A stretch of DNA of 64,000 bases from Mesostigma viride (Eukaryota > Streptophyta > Mesostigmatophyceae > Mesostigmatales > Mesostigmataceae). The translations under genes and the position numbers were made by a program. The notes below the pieces were generated by a model. It searched no databases. It was not told the DNA's origin and saw only the letters and a list, made by a program, of their open reading frames with translations. Positions 51,845 through 62,557 of the stretch are shown here, piece after piece. Position 1 is the first letter of the stretch; the number at the start of each line of letters is the position of its first letter. The stretch is from positions 250,001 through 314,000 of the forward strand of contig RPFO01001313.1 of NCBI GenBank assembly GCA_009746045.1, written 5' to 3'.

Positions 51845-52091
51845 GGTGGGGGCGTTCTCGCTGGATACGTGATTACGCGTATGGTTTGAGGCTTCCGGTG
51901 GTTATTAGGCCTGTGCCTACTCACGACGACCAGGGGCAGCCATTGAATCCGGTGGAGGGACCGTTCCACGAGCCAGCACCTGCACCGGTTGCAGGAGAAG
52001 CTTCGTCTGAAAACGAGGCTTGAGGGGGTGGAGGATAGGTGGAGAGTTTGCTGTTTTCTTGTTGCAAAGTTGGTCGCAGCCATTGTATATA

Positions 52092-53416
52092 ATGCCTAGG
52101 AGGGCAAGCCGGGGTGCGGCGACATTCGAGGAGCAACGGGAGCGAACGGCAGAGGAGGACATCGCCAGAGAGGAAGGGGAGGCGATGGAGGAGAGGGGCG
52201 TGGAGGCGCCAGCTGGGCAACCTATCCCAGAGATGGACCCCAGAGCCGGGAGAACACACAAGCGGTGGCGTGATGGGCAAGCTGAGGCGGAGAAAGTCAA
52301 GCGTGCCAGGCGACCTACGGATGCAGTGGTGCTCACAACGCCTGGTGAGGAGGACGCCATCGTCACCCCAGGTGTGCGTGCTGCAAAGCAAGCTGCTGTT
52401 CACGATAGGGTGTCTGGTATGTTGCCCGAGCGTTTGGAGGCTAGGATTGACCCTCCCCAGGCACCACCAGTGCGTGTGGGGAGTGTGTTGCCTGGCACCC
52501 GTCCATTTTCTGATGCTGTGACAGTCATGAATGGGCAGAAAGCGCTCAACCCTCCCTGAAGCAAGACAACCTGGATAAATGGCTTGATGACATGAAGCTA
52601 GTTGTGGGCTCTGTCGCAGCAGGTGTGGATATTGTCAGGGTGTTTCACTCTTCCACCGCAAACAAGGGGTCGTCTGAAAGGGTCAATGACATGGCTAGGC
52701 ATGCTCTGAAAGAGGGGCACACTTGGCTGCAGTTCCTGGATGACATCAAGGAGGAGTTTTCTGACAGGGTTCACAATCTCACCATGGAAAAGAAGAGAGA
52801 ATTTGATGAGTTTGAGATCAAGGGTGAGGTGGCTGCTGAGCTGGCCAGGTTTGAGTTGATCGTGGAGGCAGGCAAGAAGCAGGGCTTCAGTGTGACAGTC
52901 AGGGCAGCAGCAGACCACTTCTTTGATAAGATGGGCTTGTCAGAGGAAGGTAGGGCTACTGCTAGGCAGCTCTGTGATCTCACTGATGGCACCTGGGGGG
53001 CTCTGAAGCGTGTGATACTAAACTTCAGGACCCGGGTCCCTACCTGCAAGGGTATCAGTTCTCAGGGAGGGTCAGCGTCTCAGGCTAGCCAGGGCAAGAA
53101 CCGTACCCCATCTGGGACACGGTATGGTAGCAGGAGAAGGAAGCAGGCCCAGAAGGAGCAGAACCAGGGTGGTGGAGGAGGTCAGCAGGGGAACCAGAAT
53201 CAGGGGAACCAGTCTGGCAACCGTAACAGCCATCAGCAGGGTAAGGGTGGTGGCCAGGGGCAGAATAACAATCAGGCCTCAGGCAACCAGAACAAGCAGG
53301 ACAGCAAGGCCCCAGGGGGAGGGTCTGGCAAGAGCAAGTGTTTTGCTTGTGGCAAGGAAGGTCACTGGAAGAGGGATTGCCCAAACAAGAAGAAGGGGCA
53401 GTCTGATCAGAAGTGA
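52092..53416 (+). CDS. gag: Copia Gag, in two frames
   Basis: Begins at ATG 52092 (MPRRASRGAATFEEQRERTA). That frame stops at TGA 52557, and the Gag sequence continues in the -1 frame (LKQDNLDKWLDDMKLVVGS from 52556) to the TGA at 53414-53416. The second part has a helical core (about 52620-53040). A Gln/Asn/Gly-rich region follows, then the zinc knuckle CFACGKEGHWKRDC (CX2CX4HX4C) near 53340. The frame change could be programmed, a mutation or an assembly error; no classical slippery heptamer was seen. The protein forms the particle and binds RNA. Pol follows in the same frame after one stop codon. Confidence 0.82.
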
Positions 53417-53420
53417 CTAG
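53414..53420 (+). promoter_or_regulatory. Gag-Pol stop codon in readthrough context (TGACTAG)
   Basis: Gag ends with TGA followed by CTAG, and the same frame then stays open for 1,180 codons of pol. UGA CUA (G) is the established efficient readthrough context in several viral and animal genes. Function here is inferred from sequence and frame. Confidence 0.65.
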
Positions 53421-56400
53421 TGAAGCAGTCCCGTGTACATAGTGAGACACCCTGTGGGGACACAGCTTCACATGTAAATAAATCTGGGCAGGGTGCCACC
53501 TCTGATCAGCACCAGGGGTGTACTGATGTTCTCATTCCACAAGATTGCATGCATGCTGCAGCACAACAATCCCCTCAACTGTCAACAGGTGGAGGGTCCC
53601 CAGACAGGGTTGGCTCTGGGAGCCTAGATGCTCTGCTGGGAGGGTCTGCTGGGTCCTCTGGATCCAAGATGCAGAAGGTGGATGTTGCGTCCTCACACGC
53701 AGGGCCCGTCCAGGCGTCTTCCCAGGTGCGTAATCTGGCTAGGCAACTGAGCTACACGGATGCTGGACGCAGGCTGCACAATATCTTTGGTCACACAGCC
53801 ATGGCTGAGATGTTTGGTTGGAAGATTGGAGATGAGCCACTGAGGGAAGCATGCAGGGCTGCAGCTGAGCAATGTGCTTGTAAGGAGAATGCTGCCAAGA
53901 AGCCAAGGTCCCATGCTAGGGAGCCTGCCAGGGAGAAGGGGGACATCCAGGTAGACGTCCAGCATATCAGGGGCTTATACATTTTGGTGGCAGTGGACAG
54001 ATTTAGCAGGTACAGGCTGCTCCAGATTCTGCCAGATATGAAGGGGAATACCCTGCTGCTGGGCTTGCAGACTCTCTTACCAGGCTTTGGGGTGTACAAG
54101 ACAGTACAGGCTGATATTCAGTTTGAGTGCCTACTGTCACAGCAGGAGCAACTGCCATGCAAGCTGCTGGTCACGCCCAGGGAGAGCCATGGACAGCAAG
54201 GTGCTGTGGAGAGATCCATCAGGGAGGTCAAGACCGTAGTGCTGGCAGAACCTAAGGTGCCACTGGTAGCATCTGCTTTGGAGAGGGCAGTGTGGACCAG
54301 GCAGGTGGAAGAACAGTTGAACCTCAGAATAAACTACTATTATGACGGGGTGGCTGTCAATCCTGTAGCACTGCAGTTTGGGATGCTAGCCCAGGAAGTG
54401 GTCCAGGCTTGCTTGAGGAAAGCAGACAGGGTGTTTGCTCAGTTGAGACGCAAGGATAGGGGCTGGAATGTGCTGAGGCCTCAGGTGGGGCTGAAGGTCA
54501 GAATGTGGAAGGAGCCATCAATGCAGGGCAAGAGGGGCAAGTGGCAGAACGGGGTGGTGACCTGTGTGGAAGATGCCAATCGTTCCTGCCTTGTGGCCTT
54601 GGAGAGTAATCCCAGGCATGTTTACAGGTTGAGCTGGGCCAACGTCAAGGAACGCAAGCCACATGCAATCTGGCCTGCAGACGGGCCTGGACCCCAGTGT
54701 TGGCTGGAGGGCCAGGTTAAGGACCAGGTAGTTGATGTGCCTGTCACTGACGTGGGAGGTGGCTATCCCTCTGATGATGATGAGGTGCAGGAGGCAACTG
54801 CATCACCTGTGGTGGAGCCAACGGGGGCTGGGCCTGCACCAGGGTCCAAGAGGCCACTCATGGCAGACATTGTCCGGTCGCTCATGTTCAACAAGCACAA
54901 GGATCCCAAGGTATCTAAGTTGACTGAATGGGGTTCTTGCTGGGCTGCTACCCTAGAAGTGGATACTAACTCAGAGGTGTCTATCATCAGGGTGGAGGAT
55001 GCTCAGGGCCTGAAGGTGAATAAGGCTGGCTGCAGGGCAGTGAGTGACTTTACGGGCACTGTAACAATGAAGATCCTAGGGGAAGTGACTGTGCCTATCC
55101 TGGGTGTCCCCACTGCGTTCTGTGTGGTGGAAGGGTACCAGGGGCCTGCCATTTTGGGCCAGAATTTCTTGTGCATGCCAGGAGTGACTCTGTCAGCAGA
55201 TGAGCTTGCACTAGAAGGTCATGGCAGTTTGCCCCTCCAGAGATATCACTACTCCAAGGGTCTAGCTGTGGCAGTCAAGGCTGTGAAGGGGCAGCAGAGT
55301 GTGGGGCCTGAAGGCAAGGAGCCCATTGCTGAGGACTTGTTGATCATCCCAACCACCCTAGATCCACGGGACTTGGGGGTGCACAAGTACCAGATTGCTG
55401 GTCACAGTCCTATTTCCTGGCACCAGTTGGTAGAGTTGATGCAAAGCCCCAAGATGGCTAAGGCATGGATTCTAGGGTTTGTCTCCAGTGGGCATGACTG
55501 GATAGTGTCTAACTGTGCTGAGCCTGTGGATGAGTTGCCCAGGGAGCATCAGTTGCTAAGGCTCTTGTTTGTGCTCAAGCTGAAGGAGATAGACGGTGTG
55601 CAGGTGCCACATGTGAGGCCAGTTGTGACTGAGTACCATGGCACGGGGGAGCTGACAGATGAGGAGTTGTATACGCCTGGGATGCTGCATGATACCTGGA
55701 GGATTGTTCTGTGTATATATCTGTCTTTCCTGGTCAAGGGCATTGCGTACAGCTCTGTGCTGATTGATTTCAAGAGGGCTTTTCTTAAAGGTGATGTGGA
55801 GCAGGCCAAGGAGACGTGGCGTGATATCCCTCCCTTCTTTGTAACAGTGCCCAAGGTGTGGAGAGCAGAGATCAAGTCAAAATATCTCAGAATACTCAAG
55901 GGTTTGGAGGGTCTCAGGTCCAGCCCTATCATCTGGAGAAAGAGCCTGGAAAAGTTTCTGAAAACTCACTGTGGCTTTACTGTGTCTCCAGTTGATCCTT
56001 GCTTGTTCCAGAGTACTCATGAAGGGTTGCCTGTGTTTGCATCTCTGCATGGAGATGACCTGCACCTTCTAGGGCCTCCTGAGTGGGTGGATTCAGTACT
56101 GTCCAAGATCCAGAAGAGGTTTGAGTTAGGAAAGGTCCAGCACATGAAGCAGGATGAGCCCATGGTGTTTTGTGGAATGCAGGCCACGCTGATCAAGAGG
56201 GCAGGTACTTGGTTTATCAAGATGGAGGGTGGCAACAACTATCCTCAGCAGATCATTGATGCCCTCCAGCAGCCCATTACCCAGGCCAGGTGTGCCACAA
56301 TCAGGGGAATGTTGGCTTGGCTAGCTAGCATTTGTGCCCCAGATTTGTTGGTGCTGAGTAGGCTCACAGATGCTCAGCTGGTTGAGGTAGGGGCAGAGCA

Positions 56401-56956
56401 GGTGGTTGAGTCTGTCAGGAGCTCACCTCCACTCATACTGGCAGCTGTGGACTTGTACAAACCACTCAACATGGTGCTTTTTGTGGACAGTTCCATGGAC
56501 AGCAGGAAGGTGACGGATGTCAGGGGTAGGGCAGCAGCACTCATTACACTACAACAGGAGCACACTTCTCTGGTCAGCTGGTACAGTAGGTTACAGAACA
56601 GGGTGACGCCCAGCAGTGACATTGCTGAGTGCAGGGCAATATGTGAGGGGCTACACACTGCTCTTTACCTCAGGGAGTTATTCTACCAGCTCTGTCAGGT
56701 AGCTTCCTGTAGCTTGCAGCTGCACACACTGGTCAAGACAGACAGCATGGGCATGGTGCAGTTTGTGCACAGACAGCTCGCCAGGAGCAGGGATCTGGAT
56801 TATTTGTTGCTGAAGGAGATGTCTTACCTTGCTCATCTTGAACATGTGCCTGGTGTTGACAACCCAGCAGACGCCCTCACCAAGCTGGAGAGCAAGGCTG
56901 AGCTACAATACCCTGTGCTCAAAGGGCTCATGTACCCCTTTTCTGGTGGGACTTGA
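53417..56956 (+). CDS. pol: Copia Pol: integrase, protease-like domain, reverse transcriptase, RNase H
   Basis: One intact frame to TGA 56956; no ATG near its start, in keeping with readthrough from Gag. Residues below are counted from the GTG at 53420. The integrase has an HHCC-like segment (H120, H125, C152, C154 region) and D179, D232 and E264 as the DDE triad (VDVQHIRG, QADIQF, GAVERSIREV). Next comes an Asp/Ser/Pro-rich linker. A protease-like domain at about 505-600 has D515 in VDTNSEVSII and PAILGQNFL. The RT has D783 (LIDFKRAFLKGD) and a HGDD motif at 877-880 where copia elements usually have YVDD. RNase H ends the protein (FVDSSMDS, SSDIAECRAI, VKTDSMG, HVPGVDNPADALTK). Canonical copia order is protease-integrase-RT-RNase H, so the protease position is odd. 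The Gly of the DTG loop is Asn here, so its activity is unsure. Confidence 0.88.
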   Translation, partial: LVKQSRVHSETPCGDTASHVNKSGQGATSDQHQGCTDVLIPQDCMHAAAQQSPQLSTGGGSPDRVGSGSLDALLGGSAGSSGSKMQKVDVASSHAGPVQASSQVRNLARQLSYTDAGRRLHNIFGHTAMAEMFGWKIGDEPLREACRAAAEQCACKENAAKKPRSHAREPAREKGDIQVDVQHIRGLYILVAVDRFSRYRLLQILPDMKGNTLLLGLQTLLPGFGVYKTVQADIQFECLLSQQEQLPCKLLVTPRESHGQQGAVERSIREVKTVVLAEPKVPLVASALERAVWTRQVEEQLNLRINYYYDGVAVNPVALQFGMLAQEVVQACLRKADRVFAQLRRKDRGWNVLRPQVGLKVRMWKEPSMQGKRGKWQNGVVTCVEDANRSCLVALESNPRHVYRLSWANVKERKPHAIWPADGPGPQCWLEGQVKDQVVDVPVTDVGGGYPSDDDEVQEATASPVVEPTGAGPAPGSKRPLMADIVRSLMFNKHKDPKVSKLTEWGSCWAATLEVDTNSEVSIIRVEDAQGLKVNKAGCRAVSDFTGTVTMKILGEVTVPILGVPTAFCVVEGYQGPAILGQNFLCMPGVTLSADELALEGHGSLPLQRYHYSKGLAVAVKAVKGQQSVGPEGKEPIAEDLLIIPTTLDPRDLGVHKYQIAGHSPISWHQLVELMQSPKMAKAWILGFVSSGHDWIVSNCAEPVDELPREHQLLRLLFVLKLKEIDGVQVPHVRPVVTEYHGTGELTDEELYTPGMLHDTWRIVLCIYLSFLVKGIAYSSVLIDFKRAFLKGDVEQAKETWRDIPPFFVTVPKVWRAEIKSKYLRILKGLEGLRSSPIIWRKSLEKFLKTHCGFTVSPVDPCLFQSTHEGLPVFASLHGDDLHLLGPPEWVDSVLSKIQKRFELGKVQHMKQDEPMVFCGMQATLIKRAGTWFIKMEGGNNYPQQIIDALQQPITQARCATIRGMLAWLASICAPDLLVLSRLTDAQLVEVGAEQVVESVRSSPPLILAAVDLYKPLNMVLFVDSSMDSRKVTDVRGRAAALITLQQEHTSLVSWYSRLQNRVTPSSDIAECRAICEGLHTALYLRELFYQLCQVASCSLQLHTLVKTDSMGMVQFVHRQLARSRDLDYLLLKEMSYLAHLEHVPGVDNPADALTKLESKAELQYPVLKGLMYPFSGGT

Positions 56957-57919
56957 AGTCCAGCCTTTGCCAGTTGGTGGCTGACCAGTGCTGTTGTCCC
57001 CAGGGGGGAGGGCAACAGGTAGCCTACCTGTCACCAAGCAGGTAGAAGGCTCAACAGGAGCAAGCTCTTCCTGTAAAGGATTAGCACAGTGGGATGCCTT
57101 TGGCCTCGGGCAGTTAGGCCATGACAGGGCAGGCCATGTTGAGAGTTCTTCCAGGTTGTTTGTATATATCTCTCTTGTTTAGTTTTCTTTAGCTGTGAAT
57201 AAGTGACAACCTTGGATATTATGGTGTTGTAACCTGACAGTTGGGCCTTGCTGGTGCAGGCTGGTCCACTGGGAACACTCAACATTGGTTTTGGTGGATA
57301 TTCTATAATAAAACATAATCATGTTGTATGCCAATCTCTCTTGTTGTCTGTCATGTGACCAGGTTAAGTTTAACCTGGGGTTCTGGGGTAGGGTTCGATT
57401 CCCTAGTTGAGCCACAGCCTGGTATGTATGACTCCTGGGCTTTAACACCCAGTGATGACATGGGCTCCCCATCAAGCAGTGGCACAGTGGTGTTGAAGTG
57501 GTTTCCATTGGTGAACATTTGGATGGATGATGCCTGGAACGCTCGGGGCGGGCGCCATGAAACGGGCGCCAGTGATAACTGGGAAGACCAGGAACTCACT
57601 GTAATACGTTTCCTGTAGTCAGGGCCTCTCATTCAGATATCCAGGATATGTTGCCTAAGGAATATTCAATATCCTCCTTTAAGCCCAAGCCAAGGTACAG
57701 TTGCAAAAGAAAGGGTTGGGGATGACCTGCAGGTCAAGTTAATGATCAGATGGCAGGGTTGAACCATAGATCCCTAAGAAGGATACCATTAAGGTGGCAA
57801 AAGGGGTGCTCATGAGGCTTATTATAAGTCCAGGGTAACCAGGTGTCCATTTCACAAGGCAGCAAGGAATGGGTTGGTCATGGTGTGAAGCTTGCAGCTC
57901 CAAAACAAGAAAGGGTTGG

Positions 57920-58563
57920 AGTTAGCATATTGGTGATGCAATATGCTAAGCATATCATACTTGAAGTGGCCTTTCCAACGCCGTGCTAAACGCCTCATTT
58001 GGACAAGGAACTTGAGAGTTATCAAGTCCCGAAGTAATGCCGCCGGACGCTACAGCAGTACCAGGACTAAGGACACGTGAGGGACAGGGCACGTGGCAGT
58101 GTTGGGTGAACCATCACACGTTACGTGTCACAGGACCGACTGTCACTAGGAGGTACTGTGGTCAATATTGGTTGATGGTACCAAGAATGTCACAGGACTT
58201 CAGGACTGGCAGTCCTGCAGGCCTGGGATGGACGGGTACTTGTCATGACGGATAAATCCAGAGCGTTACTGTCATTCATGGAAGGACAGACGTCCTGGAT
58301 TGATGCAACCAAGGAAATTGACAGTGGCGGACCTGCCAAGGCGTGCAAGGCCTGGCAGCAATGGTGAGACCTAGAAAGGCTCGGACACAGCAGTGGCCAA
58401 GCGTCTTTTCCCAACACCGTCCGTGGGTGCTGCCGCCTCAGGCTAGTGACCACAGGGTAGTGAGGCAACTGTGGTAAAGGTTAAAAGCCGCTGGTTGAAA
58501 CCATGGCTCCATTCATCACATCTTGGGAAGACCAGAAACTCACTGATCCGCGTTCATCTAAAT
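57920..58563 (+). repeat. Copia 3' LTR
   Basis: 644 bp, the partner of 50391-51034. It is followed by CATAT at 58564. Small open frames inside both LTRs (for example 58190-58468 on the minus strand) are duplicates and not genes. Confidence 0.93.
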
Positions 58564-58707
58564 CATATCCGCCCTGAAAGAAAGATTCCATGCGTTGACA
58601 AGCATTAACCCCAATCGCCACCCTCCCCCTCCCCCCCCCCCACACCCCCACCCCCACCTCCAGCACTACCCTTCTCCACCCCCACCCCCACCCCCACCCC
58701 CCCGCTA

Positions 58708-61700
58708 ATAGGGCAACGGCCCATTCTTGGTATTGCAAGCTTTAACGTGCGCACCCTCCCTGCAGATCCTTCTACGAGCGGCGGCACCCCAGCACGCCAA
58801 CGCGTCGACGAGCTGATCGCCCTGTGCGCCGACAACAAGATCGCTGTCCTTGGGGTCCAGGAGCACCGACGCACCGTTGACCCTCAGCACGGGGTCAACG
58901 GTCTGCTGGTCGACGACCTGCGTGCGGGCTGGCGGTTCCACTACGGTGGCGGCGACGCGCCGGGCCAAGGAGGTGTGGGCCTCTTGTGCTCGCCGGCAGC
59001 ATCAGAGCAGCTCCAGTCCATCGTGCTGCGGTCCCCGCGTGTGCTAGTGGCCACTTTTTCGGCCACTGAGGGCCATTCACACCACACGCTAATAACCGTT
59101 ATCGTGGGATATGCACCACATGCGGGTCGAGCTCAGCTAGGCGGAACGTGAGGCCTTGTTCGACGCCCTCAAGGTGGAGGAGGCCAACATCCCAGCTCGG
59201 CACTTCCTGGTTATGCTGCTCGACGCCAACGCCACGCTGCCAGTTGGCACTGGGGGCGCCCAGTATTCCCCAACCAACACGACAGCCAACGGTAACACGC
59301 CTTTATTTGCGAATCTGCTGGCAGAATCTGCGCTGGTTGCATGCAATGCTTCTTTCGCACGCCCCGCTGAGCAGCTGGCCACCTTTTTTGGGCCGTCGGA
59401 TCGGGTGGTGTGCCTTGATTATGTCTGCGTACGTCGGGCTCAGCGCCCCTCAGTTGTCGATGCTCGCGTCCTGCAAGATCCTGTCAGCACGGTGGAATCT
59501 GATCATCGTCTCGTGCTCGCTCGCATCAGATTGCGGTTTCCTGGGGTGAAACCGTCGCGACAGCTGGCACCTCAGCCAGATCTGAAGGTGCTCCGGATTG
59601 TGCTGAAGGATGCCGACAAGATGTCAGCAGCAGAGCAGGCCGCTATGTCGCACAGGGACGATTTAATTCCTGGCCGTATTCGACGCCCGGGGCAGCCGAC
59701 AGCAGTTACACGCCATTCCGCCGCCGGGGGATATTTCAGTGATCCTCCGTGGTGTCGCCGCCAAGTATCGCCTGGCTGCCCGCACCCTCCCCACCTTGCC
59801 TCCGCGCCGGCAGCTTGCTGTCCACCGTCACGCACCGACAGTGGTCGCCGCCAGGCAGATGCTCCGCCGAAACAGAGATCCGATCGCCAAACCTGGGCTG
59901 CAAGCAGCTCTGAGGGCCGCCTACGAGCAGGCTGAGAAGGCAGATGCTCAGCAGATGGTCAAGGACCTGCGCAGCTGCCAGCAGAAGCACGACGGCAAGG
60001 GGGCCTGGTTCTGGTACAAGCGCCTCGGGCACCCGGACGGCCTCGGCCGGCCCCACCGCCACGACGTTCCCGGCGCCCCAGCCATGCAAGCGGCTTCGTA
60101 CCTGGGCCACGGCTGCATGCCGAGGTCGTGGGGACAGCTGCGCCGCCCCCACCCCTGCTCCCAGCCGCCGCCGCCCGCCCGGCCGCCCTGGCCGGCCCCG
60201 CTGGGCCCCCGGCCGCGGCCCCGCCTACTAGGTCAGCGGCGGACTACCTAGTCCCCCCGCTGGTCGGCCCACTTGGCGACCCGTCTGACATGCCTCCTTT
60301 CACCTCTCGCGAGGTCACGGAGGCGGTCCAGCGCCTGCGTTATGACGCAGCCACCGGCTCTGACGAGATTCCGGCCGCAGTTGTAAAACTTGCAGCCGAA
60401 TTCGAGGACACAGGTGTTATGCTGCTCTTCCGGGACATCTGCAACCGCCTTCTGCTGTCGTCGCAACCACCTCCTGCGGCCTGGCAACACAGTTTTCGCA
60501 CGATGCTGTACAAGAACAAGGGGTCGCCTGCCGACCCCGGCAACTACAGAGGGGTATGCATTCAAAGTGCCCCCCTCAAGCTTCTTATGCGGCTCATCCT
60601 GAACCGCCTGCGCACGGCCCTGGACGGTCACCTCAGCGAGACTCAGCACGGCTTCCGTTCAGGTCGCAACACAGTACAGGCGCTCTTCGCTACTCGCCGA
60701 CTGGTGGAGGAACTGCAACGCCTTCAGCCTGCATGGTGAGTCCCCTTTGCACCTTGTGCTGGTGGACTTCATCAAAGCCTTCGATTCGGTTTTCTGGCCT
60801 GCGCTTTGGGACATCCTCGAGTTGTTCCGGATCCCCCGCCCCCTGATTGCTGTCATCCGCAATTACCTGTATGAAGGGTCCACCACTTCGGTGCGCACTT
60901 CTTACGGGACCACGCCCCCATGCCCTTTACAGAAGGGTGTGTGGCAGGGCTGCGTGCTGTCGCCCTACCTGTTCATTATTGTTGTCGAATACGTAATGAT
61001 TCAGGCGCGCAAGCGATTTGCCCGCATCGTGGGCAGGGAACCAGGAGTGGAGGTTGCTAACAAATTCTGGCATGGCGGTGCGGACACGGAGATTCGGCTG
61101 GCAGACATCATCTACGCAGACGACACCACCCTCTTCGAGGACACTGAGCACGTGCAGACATGGCTTGACTGCCTGGCTCTCGAGGCCCGTGCAGTGGGGC
61201 TTGAGGTCAGCAAGAAGACAGAGGCCCTGGCGGTTGGGCTCCCCAACTCACCGCCGCCCCTCTATCTACTAGACGGCTCTCGAGTCCGCCTGTATCGGGA
61301 CCGCGTTAAGCTGCTAGGTAGCCTGCTCCCCAGCTGCGAGGTCGATGTGGACCATCGCATCTCCCTTGCCTGGCACGCTTTACGCCAGTACCGGGCCCTG
61401 TGGCGCAAGCCCCTGGGCAAGATCGAGAAACAGGACCTGTTCAAGGTCCTCGTCCTTCCTGTTCTCACGTATGGGGCCGAGACGTGGACCCTCACCGCCG
61501 ATCGACCTGGCCCGCAAGCTGGACGGCGCGGTCACCAGCATGCTGCGTTCCATTTTCAGAGTAGGATATGCTGCTCATGTCCGCAATGAGGACCTGTACC
61601 AGGGCATGCCCTATATCACCAGCACCATTAAGCAACGACGCCTGCAGCTAGTAGGGCACCTAGCTCGCACCAACCAGGTAGACACCTCACGTGCCCCCCC

Positions 61701-61947
61701 CGCAGGACTGCGACCAGCCCAGCCTGGCCGGCACCTCCTGACGTGGGCTGGGCCCCGTGATGTTAGACGCCGCAAGGCCCGCACCTTCAAAGAACAGCTA
61801 GTAGAGGACATGGGGGGCCTAGGCCTCTCTGTGATTTGGAAGAAGATGATGGACAAGGCCAAGTGGGCCCAGGTCATAGAGGACAACGAGCCCCCCCAGT
61901 GGGGAAGCGCCCGCGTGTGCAATCCCGTGGGAGGCACGCCAGATAGC
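58708..61947 (+). pseudogene. LINE-1 ORF2: APE-type endonuclease and reverse transcriptase, frameshifted
   Basis: The endonuclease has LGIASFNVRTL at the start (catalytic Asn), then AVLGVQEHRR (catalytic Glu region), GGVGLL, VIVGYAPH, VMLLDANATLPVG and ESDHRLV (catalytic Asp-His). The RT has MLYKNKGSPADPGNYRGVC, FRSGRNTVQALFATRRLVEE, VLVDFIKAFDSV (motif A), GVWQGCVLSPYLFIIVVEYV and IIYADDTTLF (motif C). A C-terminal region follows with LYQGMPYITSTIKQRRLQLV and KMMDKAKWAQVIEDNEPP. Frame changes occur near 59150, 59700, 60230, 60735, 61500 and 61895. It would nick target DNA and copy LINE RNA into it. LINE-2 is a related but distinct family. Confidence 0.88.
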
Positions 61948-62174
61948 TCCCCTAGGGCAGCGTGCGGCTGCCTAGATAGATGTAGTAGTGAGTGGAGTGT
62001 AGTAGAATGCTGTTAGATAGATGTAGTATGTAGCCGATGTAGATAGATTAGACCAGTAGGACTGTTTGCACCCATCCATCCATCCATCCATCGGGGTTAG
62101 TGCTCCGTGACTCCCCAACGGGAGCACGATCGAGTCTAATTAATTAATCAATTAATATATAAACCCCAATGGAT

Positions 62175-62557
62175 TAATTAATTAATTAATTAATTAGACT
62201 CGTGCTCCCGTTGGGGAGTCACGGAGCATTAACCCCGATGGATGGATGGATGGGTGCAAATAGTCCTACCGGTCTAATATATCTACAACAGCTATCTACA
62301 AACATCTATCAACATCAACTCTACCCTAGGGGAGGTCTGTCTGGCGTGCTTCCCGTATGTTTGCACACGCGGGCGCTTCCCCACGGGGGGGGGCTCGTTG
62401 TCCTCTATGACCTGGGCCCACTTGGCCTTGTCCATCATCTTCTTCCAAATCACGGAGAGGCCTAGGCCCCCCATGTCCTCTACTAGCTGTACTTTGAAGG
62501 TGCGGGCCTTGCGGCGTCTAGCATCACGGGGCCCGGGTCGATCACGTCAGGAGGTGC
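62175..62557 (-). mobile_element. LINE-1 3' fragment, inverted, 11 bp target duplication
   Basis: Tail, hairpin, 3' UTR and the last ORF2 codons (GGLGLSVIWKKMMDKAKW...), 5'-truncated at GGAGGTGCC. It is flanked by CCCCAATGGAT at 62164-62174 and 62558-62568. Two or three bases of the right copy also match the LINE, so the 5' joint has microhomology. It lies back-to-back with the tail of the large LINE-1, making an inverted repeat centred near 62160. Confidence 0.85.

Larger units (their letters stand above)
50391..58563 (+). mobile_element. Ty1/copia-like LTR retrotransposon, recent insertion
   Basis: 8,173 bp, with 644 bp LTRs that differ at one noticed base (AAGCATGTCAT versus AAGCATATCAT). 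A CATAT target duplication flanks it (50386-50390 and 58564-58568). Inside are an extra 5' ORF, gag with a zinc knuckle, and a long intact pol with IN before RT and RNase H, the copia order. A purine-rich tract AAAACAAGAAAGGGTTGG (about 57902-57919) precedes the 3' LTR. It sits in the spacer between LINE-1 ORF1 and ORF2. It is the youngest and best preserved element here. Confidence 0.93.
48587..62154 (+). mobile_element. LINE-1: near full-length L1-type non-LTR retrotransposon, split by a copia element
   Basis: A perfect 12 bp direct repeat ATATATAAACCC flanks it (48575-48586 and 62155-62166). Between lie a 5' UTR with two ACGGTGTGGCG copies, ORF1 (48807-50149), the inserted copia element (50391-58563), ORF2 (about 58708-61947) and a 3' end. 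The 3' end has the GTGCTCC...GGGAGCAC hairpin and an AATTAATTAATT tail. Without the copia element and one CATAT the LINE is 5,390 bp. Both ORFs carry frameshifts, so it is no longer autonomous. ORF1 plus APE-type endonuclease and RT without a visible RNase H fits the L1 group. Confidence 0.9.

Noticed and set aside
58190-58468. 92-codon frame occurring twice (also 50661-50939)
   Set aside because: It lies within the two copia LTRs; no domain or start context supports it.
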